In this document: piece after piece, positions 10,972-22,900 of the stretch
Position numbering within the stretch: the stretch's first letter is position 1
Layout: each line of letters starts with the position of its first letter
Assembly (NCBI GenBank): GCA_947846985.1
Contig: CANTUZ010000002.1
Coordinates: forward strand, 156,607,889-156,671,888
From: Fratercula arctica
Lineage: Eukaryota; Chordata; Aves; Charadriiformes; Alcidae
DNA length: 64,000 nt
Reading direction: 5' to 3'
Program-made: the position numbers and the translations under genes
The notes under the pieces: model-generated
What the model saw: only the letters and a program-made list of their open reading frames with translations
Told to the model about the DNA's origin: nothing
Databases searched by the model: none

Positions 10972-13900
10972 GTGAGTTTGAAAACTGCGGGAGAGACTCC
11001 TCTTCTGCAAACACACCTGGGTTTACTGGACGGTGGGCTGGGAGAGCCGTGGTGCGTGTGGGAAGGTGGGCGCTGGTGAGCTGTGGGGAGGTGGGAGATG
11101 TGAGAGCGGGGAGGGAAAGGAAAGGAAAGGAAAGGAAAGGAAAGGAAAGGAAAGGAAAGGAAAGGAAAGGAAAGGAAAGGAAAGGAAAGGAAAGGAAAGG
11201 AAAGGAAAGGAAAGGAAAGGAAAGGAAAGGAAAGGAAAGGAAAGGAAAGGAAAGGAAAGGAAAGGAAAGGAAAGGAAAGGAAAGGAAAGGAAAGGAAAGG
11301 AAAGGAAAGGAAAGGAGAAAGAGGAAAGGGTGCAGAAGTGTATCTAAGTTGAGTCCATCTCTGCTCAGCATCCAGGTGGGTCTGCACAGAAAACTGTAGT
11401 GTGGCGTTTGGGTGTTTTCCTGTTTGGTTTTTTTTTTTTTCCTTTTCTTTTCCTTTTATTTCAAGTATTTGTATGGTGGAGCACATGAAGGAGGAAAAGA
11501 TCACCCATTCCTGCCCGAGGCAGCCGGGGTGAGACTGTTGGGGGAGCGGGTTGGAGGGGAATGGCCAGGTCCCCGACGGGCGGCGGTGCCCGGGGGCGGG
11601 GGGCCGGGACAGAAGCGGGGCCGGGGCCGGTGCGGGGCCGGATCCGTGCCGTAGGAGGGACCGGGAGCGGGAGCGGGAGCGGAGCCGGGAGCGGGGCGGG
11701 CGGTGCCGGCGGGCGCTCCCCGCAGGTGAGCCGCGCCGCTGCCGCCGAGGAGGAGAAGGAGGAGGGTTTTGTTTCCCCCTCTCCCGATCTCTGTAGCTGC
11801 CCGGTCCACGCAAGCAGCAGCTACTTTCCTTCCCCTCCTCTTTGGAAAAAACTCTCTGGGAAAGCCGCTCAGTCCAGAAGGTGCGTTTTGCTCTTCCTTC
11901 CCCGGTGCTGCTTGCGACTGGGGTAAAAGCCCCGGGGGAGGGAACCAGTTGTTGGGAGCTGTTGTGTTTAGGAAGGTGACCATCCTGGCAGGGGGACAGT
12001 GGGTGCGGGGAGTGCCTGTCCCCAGCGGGAGAGTGACTGAGCGCTGTCCCTCCTCCTCCTCATCCCCATCCCCGAGGCAACGCTGGACTCGGGGAGTCCT
12101 GGAGACCCCAAAAGACAGATGCAAGGGACCGGCTTGGGCTGTCCGGCTTAAAGCTGGGACGTTCCCAGAGCCAGCCACGTGTGAAACTGTGTCTGAGCAT
12201 CTCTTCTGCTCGGAGGGGGGTAACATCATCTGCTTTGCACTGGGGGGGATTTTGCTTTGCAGAGCTGCTGGCATCAGGGGTTGGCTTGTGTGTAGTGAGA
12301 TAAAGCGGGGCTTTAAAGCAAGAAAGTAGCACCCGTGGTGTGGTACACCAGACGCACCTGTGTGAAAGCAGATGGCAAAGCGATAAATCCTGCATGAACG
12401 TGGAGATGGGCTGATAATGGTGCCTCTTCTAGAAAAAAAAAAAAAAAAAAGAAAAAAAAAGACATAAAACAAAACATAAAACTAACAACAAACAAACAAA
12501 ATGCACCTCTCGGCCGCTCTGAGGTGCATTGATTCTTACCTCAGTTGATTTTTTTGAGCAAGTAAAAAGTCACACAGACGGAAGCCCCCCCCCAGACAAT
12601 GTTACTAGAGGAGATCCGTGTGAGCCTTGTAAATTTTCAAGTGGTTGTACTGGGTTCCCTTGATATCAAAGATGTTTGAAAAAAAAGCTGCTGTAGCACA
12701 AAAGTATGTGTGAGTGCATGCAGACACACGCGCCTGCTGTGGGGGTGAGTGAGTACAATCCAAATATTGCTGGCAACATGTTTGGTCTAAAGAGTTTCTA
12801 AAAAAGGGTTTGAAAGAGTCTCAAAAATAGCCTGAAAAGAGTCCTGGGTCTCAATTGTTCCAGTTCAAGCTCTCCATTGAATGGAGAAGGTGAAGCTGTG
12901 TCTCTCTGGAGCATCCCAGGGGCACTGCCACCTCCTGAGCACACCCACGGAGCTGGACCTTAGAAGGTTGTGCTTAGAAACCATTGAGTAGGACCAGTTT
13001 CTCCCCAGTAATGAACTGGCTTTCTGTGGATCTTCTCCACACCTGAACTGGGATGTGACGGGGGGTTGGTAGGCTGATGAAGGGCAGATTTCTGTCTGGC
13101 GCACATGAGGGACTGGGGAGACAGGGATGAAAAGAGTGAATAGCATGGAGTGATCAGAGGTGCTGGGGAGAGCAACTGGGAGGCAGAAGTATTCTATGTA
13201 ATGCTTACAGGACTTTTGGGAGAAGAGCAGGCTTAGTTTGGTCTGCTTAAGGGGACGATGTCTGAAGGAGCAAGAGATATTCCAGTTGGTGTGGGATATT
13301 GTGAATATTTAGCTGTTGTTGCCAGCTCATGAGAGGTATCTTAGCTAAGTCACGCGGGTCATAACAGATGAGTGCTGATACAGCTCTGACGCTGCCCCAC
13401 CTCATTGTCTCTTCTGTTGCATCTTTGGTGACATCATCACAACAGTAATAAAGATCTTTCCAACACTGCAGAGGCACCCGTGGAGTGGTAGCGTCAGGCA
13501 GGTCACTGTGCACAGGCAAAGCCCTGTGATCTCCCTGGGGACTTGTCACTCTTCACATATATGAAGAAATATGAACAGAAAAAGATGCTCCACTGGGAAA
13601 GAGGAGGGTTGACTATCTGTACCATAACCGGAATATATATATTTGTTCCAGGGAGAAAAGCAGGGGACTTAATATGGGAAGGTCAGGCAGGTCTCAAAGG
13701 GTACTTCAGAAGGCAGCGATCAGGTTCTGCGGGAGCATCCCCGGTCCCCCAGTATTGTGTTAAGCTACAGGCAGCTACAGAGCTCTTAAAACAGTTTTAT
13801 CAACCAGGTTTTGTATTAGGGCATAACTGCACGGGAGATGGGTTTGCAAAGAGAAAAACAGCTGAGCATAGTTGGAATTTCAGGCTTAAATTTTCAGACA

Positions 13901-16900
13901 TTTCCTAAAATATATTTTTTTCATAGATGTAAGAGCAGAGACCATGGGAGCCCAAGTACCGTCAACTAGGCTGAGATTCCTCAGTGCCTGAGTCATTTCT
14001 GCAGCAGGGACTTTAGGGCTGGATGCATTGGCCCCTTTCAGTGCTGCACATTGAGGGATCAGAGCCAGGACCTCTAGCCTCTAGTCCTGATGACTCAACA
14101 GATATGAAACCCCTTGTTCAAATGGGACAAAACATCCCAAACCAGGGTGATGATAAGAAAAGCAATTCTTCACTTTGTAGAAAATTAGTAAAGGAGATTA
14201 TATAGGCTGAAGAACAGCATTGGAGGTTTCTAAAACATTTGAAGTGGAGGAATGGGTGGTGAGTGGATGAGGCGAATGCAAACCTGCAGACTTTTCCTTT
14301 GATGGTGCTTGTAAGCAACACATCAAAAAGCAAATAGCATCGGCTGGTAGGCAGGTATTGACACTTTTATTTGATGTGATGGCAGTCACAGCACACAAAC
14401 ACCAGGCTTTTGGCTTTAGTGGGAGAGAGGAAGCAGAGAGATGTTTGAAGACAGTTTTATATAGTCACCATCTCCTTTATTAGAGTTGATTTCACTAGAT
14501 AGTCACTGATAATGACCCAAGTTCAGGGCTGCCTCAGGCTGTGTGCAAAGTGATTTGAGAACCATAATGTGCAGTTTTTCCTTCTCCTTTTTGTAAGATT
14601 TTTTGGCACCAATGTGAGGCCAAGAATTCCATTTGTAAAATGTTTGGATTTGGTGGCAGGAAAAAATTATTACATTTCTTTGGACTCTTGCAGGCAAAAC
14701 CACATTCTGACCAAACTTGAACTAAAAAAAAAAAAAAAAAAAAAAAAGAGAGAGAGAGAGAGAGAAAAAGGCTATGGATTGATTTATTCATTTATCTATT
14801 TGCTTCGCTAGCAGCTCATATATAATCTAATTCTAAAGGTTCCAGACACCTTTATTCTTGCCTGAAAAAATCCTGCGGCTCTCCAGGGGAGATGAGCTGA
14901 GGTTTGGCTATTGTAACAGAAGACTACAGGCTTGCAACATGGGTAATGATGCTTAGATAATCTTAGGCAACAAAGCTGATGTGTCTTGTCCCTCTAAAGT
15001 TCTCACCGTTCTCTCTTGCTTAACAGCATCTGGTTGTCAGAGACAGGGTCAATATATTTGTCTTTAGAAGGGCTCATATCCTACACTTCCATAAATCACA
15101 GAATCACAGAATGGTAGGGGTTGGAAGGGACCTCTGGAGATCACCTAGTCCAACCCCCCTGCCAGAGCAGGGTCACCTAGAGCAGGTTGCACAGGAACGC
15201 GTCCAGGCGGGTCTTGAATGTCTCCAGAGATGGAGACTCCACCACCTCTCTGGGCAGCCTGTTCCAGTGCTCTGCCACTCTCAAAGTAAAGAAGTTCCTC
15301 CTCATGCATAGGTGGAACTTCCTATGTTCAAGTAGATGATGGTAGATGTCAATTAAAACTACTCTGGTTATAGTAGCTGAATATTCAGCTATGCAGATGA
15401 GTATCTTGTGGCTTGAAGCTGGTAGACATCATCCCTGGAGGTATGGCTGCATCATACATGAGCCTTTCCCAAAGCTGATCTTTTATTTGGCAGTGCCCCC
15501 CTCACAAATCCACTTGCAGGATGAAATCACAGCCAAGGCAACACATTGAATGGTGCTTCAGGTGGACCAGAGGTTCAGACCCAAACCTATTTCTGACGGA
15601 GTGAAGATGCCCCCTAATTCCACACATAGACCCTTTGATAGCCATCAGCTGCCAGTGTGCAACAGTCTCTTTGCCAGCATTAACCAGGACAGAGCCGGGG
15701 ACAGAACTTGTCTTCCTCACCCCCCTCACAGTTGTGGCACTGCCCGTTTGTGTCGCCTTGGGCAGATCCTGTCCCCATTTCACACTGCAACAGTCCTGCC
15801 AGTGGGGATTCTCCAGGGACAGGCATTAGTTAAAAATGTTAGCTGTGGGTTCTAGCAAAAGCCCAAGATTTACATGATTATGCTGAGTGTCTGTCCTTTG
15901 AAAGAGTTGTTCATGTTTAGCTTCTCCCACCTTCCCCAGGTGCTAGTAAAAGGCACTGGTCAAAAATTTCAGAAGTCCTCTATACCCACGGGAGACACTT
16001 ATTTCTTCCAAAGCTCTGGGCTCCCACGTTGGGATGTTAAGCGTTCCTTTAGCATCTTGCCAGTGTTCAGCTTACTGAGAACTACTCTTTTTGGATGGCC
16101 TCAGTGTCCCAGCGGAGTCTTGAGCATTCCTGTCTGGACAGCCCTGGCTCTCATGCACGAGTGGAAAAGAAGCTGTTTTAAAGAAAAAGAAATAGTATCA
16201 TGTATGTGAACATTGGCAGCTGTGGCCCGGCAAAAGCTAAACGCCCACAGCTTCAGATGAAGATACATTTGAGTATCGAGCCTGACAGTGTCTCGTGTTG
16301 TGGACCAGAAAGCAGGGTAAGGTTTCCCCACTCTTTCAGATTTAATTTGGTCACCAGGAGGTGCAGGTAGGTGCCCTGGATTAAGATGTTCCCCCTGATT
16401 CCCTCTTTACTTTCTTATAACATAGTTCAACTGTCCTCATTCTTAGGGTGCTTATGTTAAAAGTAGAATTTGCTGTTTCTATTAAATAGAAACTTTGACT
16501 GACTGCTGTCAGCGTGGCAGTGATGGGCCCAAACAAAGTCTACCCATTTGTTTTCTTTCTGTGTTCTGGTGTCTGCAAAGAATTCAAACCCACTTTCTTG
16601 GAATGGGCTTATAGCACCCAATTTCCCCCTCACTCCCTCTTCCAAGTTTTGTCGCACCCAGGGTTTGTTGTCTCCTGAGATGAGTTACCTTCAGCCTCCC
16701 ATTGCTGCAGGTTGGCAGGGGCATCACAGGGCTTTATTTCTACAGATGTGTCCTGGGTCAAGAGACTCTGACTCTGCTGCTTTAGCAGCTCTGTGCAGAT
16801 GTTCTCCAGTGCTGCTCTGGGTTTCCCAGCTGTGGGTGAAGATCACTGGTTCTCCTGCACCCTGCTGGTCTCCCAGCTCTGGGAGGTGCCTCTGTTATTT

Positions 16901-19900
16901 GTCACACCCGTACTGAAACCTTAGGTGTTTCCCTCTTGGTTGCTGCTTATTCTGGCATCCTAGGTGAAACTTTGGGAGTCTTCTTAATCCCTTGTGCCTT
17001 CTAATAGACTGATGTTCGATTTTGACTTGTAATTCTTACATCTGGGCTAGGTGTGGGAAAGTAGCAGTGAGAAAAGGCTTTTTTACCTCTGTGGGTGCCA
17101 ACAGCTGGCTCTGCCTCTACAAGTAATTCTTGTGGATGGGGAAGGAAAGGAGAGCCTTTAGGCTGAAACAACTGTGGAAGAAGATAACACTTAAGCTAAG
17201 ATTTGATGCACAACTTGAATAATGAATTTCTAATACTTGGGTTGGTAATGCATTCCAGGACTGTGTGGTCATCTCTGTGTTCCTCTTCTCTTTCTCAATA
17301 GCTCCCACGTTGTTCTTCTGTTTTATTAGTCTGGGTCTGTCATTCTACTTAACCTATAAAGCAAATGAGAGATGAGCAAGTTGGAAGGGTAAGTTTCATG
17401 AACTCCAGGATGGCGTGTAATGAGCCCAAAAGGAAACCTGAGAGGTATTTGCAGAAATAATTCTGGTCTCATGCATCATCCATGGAGGGCTGTGAGTCAC
17501 TTGGATCCTGATTTTGCTTGATATGTGTGCAGTTAGTTCTTTGCAGTCACGAAGCAATTCCAGCCCTCCAAAAAGACCTTCTCCTAAGACCTTGCTTTGC
17601 AGATTCAGAAGGAGTTGTAAGAAAAAATGTCTTGTGCTTGGTGACAGGGCAGCATAGCCCCCATTCAGCTTTTTTATTATAAGGGTGGTGAAACACTGGC
17701 CCAGGTTGCCCAGAGAGGTGGTAGATTCCCCATGCCTGCAAACATTCAAGGTCAGGTTGGATGGGGCTCTGAGCAACCCGATCTAGTTGAAGATGTCCCT
17801 GGTCATTGCAGGGAGGTTGGACTAGATGGGCTTTAAATGTCCCTTCCAACCCAAACTAGTCTATGATTCCACTGATACACAGTTTGATGCCTTTTGGGGA
17901 CAACACCAATCACCTGAAGCAGTGACTCTGGTGAACTTGTTTTGCTCCATGAAGGGGACCTTCCTGCGCTGGGCAGACAACTAATGTACCAGGGCTCTGC
18001 AGAGAGACTGGTAACTTCCCCATAAAGTGACATCACTATCTTGAAGCATCTCCTGATTGTGCCCTAAATGCTTGTGGTGTTGTCACTACCATGCCTGATA
18101 AATGGTGTCCTTGGCGTTCTCATATTCATGGTGCAAGACATCACTCTGCATCTGTGTTTTTCGGACTTGTGGATCCTCCTTTCTGGTTCTTGAAGTTCAC
18201 CAAGACATTCCTGGGTGTGTGTGTATGGTGACCAAGCAGGCTATAGCTCACATTTACGATCACCAGAGCTTATATCTGCTCTGACAAAGGGAACTTTCTT
18301 TGTCAGGACTGATAAGAAGGCAGAGACATTGAAATCCGTATGGGGAGAATTAAGCACTCCTCCGAATGCCTGGCACATGTACTTGTCTGCCCGCAGGCTA
18401 CCAGTTCCCTGGGTTTAGAGTAACAGCTGGGTCATTTTAGCTGTTTAGCAAGGAAGGACCAAACCACAAAAACTGCAGCCAGCGCTGAGAATCTGCAAGT
18501 GGATTACACTATGAAACTCTTCGGTTGCGTTTTTATGAGGAAAAAAAAGGTGGAAAATTAATTAGGAAAATATCCAGGTTCCATTAACCACTTTGGCCAT
18601 TCAGCAGGTGATTTATTTATAAGCACTGCTGGCAATATTTCCTGCTGGATCTTGTTCTTGGAGGCCTAGGTCGTACCCGCAGCATCTGTGTGTGGGCTGA
18701 TATACATTGATGTAAGAGGATGAGGGCAGATTCAGCTGGCTGCTTTCTCCTTTTTTCTTCCACATTTGACCCTAGGTATTGCAGTTACTGTAGTTAAATA
18801 TATAATGACATCCTTGCTATTTAACACTGCAGTTCATTTACGGACACCATTCACCATTAATTTTCACTGCTTTATTAGAGTGCCAACTACACATTTTTAA
18901 AATTACATTTAATCAGACATTTCTGTCAGGCATAGCTCTCCATGAGCCTGGCAAAGGGGTCAGAGAAGCTGCAAGCTGACGTCTCTATGAAGTAGTGGGT
19001 TTCTGGAGGTCACTTGACTTATTTTTCCAGATTTTGCATCAAAACCCGTACTAAGCTTCCTCGGTGCACTGGGGTTCCCCAAAGAGGTGGTGTGATCGTG
19101 ATCATGCTGGCTGGTGAATTCCTCGCCCTCCAAAGCAGCCCAGGTGTGGGTGAGCTCCTGAGTTTGTGGTGGAACAATGCATTACGTGCCTGGTTTCAGG
19201 CTCAGAGATGATGCTTCTCTTTCTTTTAGGTGATACGCTTAATTCTGTGTGATATAGATATATATATAAATAATACACATATGCATATACCACCCCACCC
19301 CCTATTTTTATGGTTTGTGTCAGTTTTTCCGTACATATCGTATAGGCAGTCTGTTTGCACTCAAGGAGATGTTTGTACCGTATTTTTGACTGTTTCCCTC
19401 CCCACCTCCCAGAAATATTCAAATGCTTTCTGGAGTGTCATCTGGGAGGCTGGATAATTTGATTAGAGGAAGAAATTGATATTATGGCAGCAAAGTTGAG
19501 ATCCCTTTAAAACTTTTACATCCTTGATAATTGTACCATTTTATAGAGGAATAATTAAAGAATTGCATTTGTCTCATTCCAGTGGGTCTATGTGACCGTA
19601 AAGGTGTTGATCCTAGTTTTATTGTTCACCCTGTAACATACAGGGGAAGCTTTCTTAGAAAAGCTGCCTTTACAGCAGGAACTGTGCAGAGATAAACATT
19701 TTGGCTTAACACCTCCCTCCCTGTACGCTTCCCAAATGTGGTTTTCCTGGCACAAATTGTGTCTCTGGAGCAGCCTTGGCCCAGGGGGATGCTTGGAAGC
19801 AGCAGGGTGCTGTGCAGGGCTGCTGGGGAGCACCACAGCCTTGTCATTTGTGCATCAACACTGCCCTCACGTGTCGGGGATTTGGGAGCCCAAACCTGGG

Positions 19901-22900
19901 CTCTGCGCACACGTTCCCATGCCTGCTTGGCTTGCTGTGGGCTGCAGGCAGCCAACGCCAGTTATTCAGAGACAAGGAAAAATGTCAGCACCCATATAAT
20001 TAGAAATTCATCTTCCTCCTCCTGGAGACTAAACACATGGCTGGTGTCCTCCTCTATGCCTGGAAGCAGCAGCGTTAACTGTTGAAGGGCTGAGATGGTG
20101 CCACTTTCCAGTTTGGGGTTGGGTAGGATGGGGAAGTGGTAGCATTTGCATGGTGTGTTTTTTGGGAGGCATGGGGATGCTGATGGGCATGAAGGCTAAG
20201 CAAATTTCTCCTTGTGACCTGTCAAAGCGCTTCAGTGTCAAGATGCAGGACTCCCCATGTCAGGTTGTGGTGCAGCTGCAGCAACACCATGGCCTGAGCA
20301 AGGGGTTTGGTTTTGGTTTTGTGGGTTTGGTTTTGTTTTTTTTTTCATTTTATCACAGAATCATATAATGGTAGGGGTTGGAAGGGACCTTCAGAGATCA
20401 TCTAGTCCAACCCCCCTGCCAAAGTAGGTTCACCTAGAGCAGGTTGCACAAGAACATGTCCAGGTGGGTATTGAATATCTCCAGAGAAGGAGACTCCACC
20501 ACCTCTCTGGGTAGCCTGTTCCAGTGCTCTGCCACCCTCAAAGTAAAGTTTTTTTTTGTCATATTTAGATGGAATTTCCTCTGCTCCAGTTTGTGACCAT
20601 TGGCCCTTGTCCTGTCATTGAGCACCACTGAAAAGAGTCTGGCCCCATTCATGGTGTCAGGAGGTCTCTGGATCAGAAAGGGGAATTTTGTCACCTGGTT
20701 GATTTAGACCTGGGCTCTGGCAGGTATCATAGCTGCATGCAAGCAAGAGTGCATCACGTGTGAAGGACCCACTGCATCACTTTGCACAGATACATCAAGT
20801 TATAAACTGCTGATCCCCAATGATCTGCTAGATCTGAAATTGTTGGAGAGGTGAAAGAGTCTTGTCCTTTTGCAGACATCAGGTGCATGTGACGATTGAA
20901 AGATAAAACACTAAGAAATTGACTTCGCTGAACTGACAGCATCTGAGAGTCAGCTCAGTGGAACGATTTCTTTTTTTGCATCCAGTAAGAACTAAACAAC
21001 TTAGTCTATTAGCTGTGTGTAGGAGGAGGGATCATGGTACGGTTACAGTGTAGGAACAAGAAAACTAACTGCTATTTTTGGCTCTGCCACAGACATCCTG
21101 TCTGCCTTTGGGACAGTCACTTCATCTCTTGGTCCCCAGATTAAAACAGGGTTATTCATTAATTTCTTCCTCATGAAAGGCGCTGCTTTCCACCATGAGC
21201 AGTCCTTCCTAGAAGCAGACAGTGACATGCTTTGCTTGCTCATGCAAATGCCGTGTGTGCATTCCCATCCGGAGAGCTGATACCTCCAAGTATATCAGCC
21301 TTCACATTTACTGCTTGCACCAGTTATTCTAGGTTCATTCTCTGGAATCTTTTTTACCAAAGCACTGAATTTCGGTTCTGTTTCCACTGACTTCAAGTGC
21401 AGGACGATTCATTCTCCAGCACAATACGTGATTTTCCTACACTAATAACTTCACTCCTTTTCTTTTTTCTTCATGAATTTGTGCCAGGAGGTGTTCTAGT
21501 TTCCCGCCTTGTAGTTTCCGCTGCATTTAATTTGAAAGCAATGGGTTTGTCCCCAAAGCCTTGTAAAAGCCAAGGATGAATCTCATGGCTTCTCTCTTTT
21601 TTCTTCCTTCCCCATTTGCAATGTGTCAGCTTTTGTTGGGGGTGGGGGGTGGGAGGCACAGATGCTTTTTGTGACTTTCTGTTGCGTATTAAAACAGGAT
21701 CTGAGCTTCAAGCGTGTCTGGAATAGTGTTTGTCGTGCAAAGCCCAGGCTGGATTGAGAGCTGTCTCTGACCTCCACTGAGCCCCCTCCTTCCCATCACC
21801 TGAATTTACTCTTTTTGCTCTTTCTGGGCCAGCTCTTCAGGAACAGCCCGTTCCCCCTGTTGAGGGACTCATCACCACCCCTCCTCCTTTTTCATAGTAC
21901 ATGGGACAAGATGCTGTCTGTAGCCATGACTCTGCTGACTGCTGCCCTGCAGCAGTTCTTGCAAAAAAAAAGCAAGAAACCTTAGAAAAGTTGTTTGGGT
22001 CATCCCATCTCTAAGCCTCACATGAGACACTCACATAGGTGGTCTTTTCTCCAAGCTCTCCTTGGTTGTCTCTCCCTGTGATCCTGCTGGCTCCTCATCC
22101 TTGGTGCTCTATTCAGCTACTGCTGTGGGCAGCCAAAACCCCGTGTTGTTATCCTACCCTATCTACTCCAGTCTGATGAGACCCCACCTAGAGTACTGCA
22201 TCCAGCTTCAGAGTCCTCAGCACAAGAAGGACATGAACCTGTTGGAATAGGTCCAGAGGAGGGCCACAAAGATGCTCAGAGGGCTGGATCACCTCTCCTA
22301 TGAAGACAGGCTGAGAGAGTTGGGGTTGTTCAGCCTGGAGAAGAGAAGGCTCCAGAAAGACCTTATAGCAGCCTTCCAGCATCTGAAGGGGGCCTACAAG
22401 ACAGCTGGAGAGGGACTTTTTACAAGGGCATGTAGTGATAGGACAAGGGGGAATGGCTTCAATCTGGAAGAGGGTAGATCTAGATTGGATATCAGGGAGC
22501 AATTTTTCTCTCTGAGGGAGGTGAAACACTGGAACAGGTTGCCCAGAGAAGCTGTGGATGGCCCATCCCTGAAAGTGTTCAAGGCCAGGCTGGATGGGGC
22601 TTTGAGCGCCCTGGTCTGGTGGGAGGTGTCCCTGCCCATGGCAGGGGGGTTGGAACTAGGTTATCTTTAAGGTCCCTTCCAACCTGAACCATTCTATGAT
22701 TCTGTCAGCATCAAAGACACACTGCTTCCTGGGGTTACAGCATGGGGCTGGCCAAGGCAGTTAAACGTAGAATACTGACCTAGGTGTCCATGCACTCACA
22801 GCCTCAGGTGGCCTCCTTTTGTTATGGGGCTCCAGAGCAGGAGACGGGCAAATGCCTGCTTCAAAACTGTCTTGCAATGCAATGACCCTCAGCTTACGTA

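Noticed and set aside
11116..11315. Regular repeat considered as a CRISPR-like array
   Set aside because: There are no spacers; it is a plain pentamer microsatellite in a vertebrate intron.
10892..11399. Open frames of 104-302 codons through the pentamer array on both strands
   Set aside because: They exist only because a 5-bp unit without stop codons stays open in all frames; the KERKG/FPFLS repeats are not a protein.
11501..12472. 323-codon - strand frame across the CpG island
   Set aside because: GC-rich sequence has few stop codons; the translation shows no domain, and it includes the A-run at 12431 as a phenylalanine run.
22272..22670. 132-codon + strand frame with [12 protein letters not shown]
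   Set aside because: It is the ORF2 C-terminal remnant of a CR1 LINE, followed by the CR1 tail.
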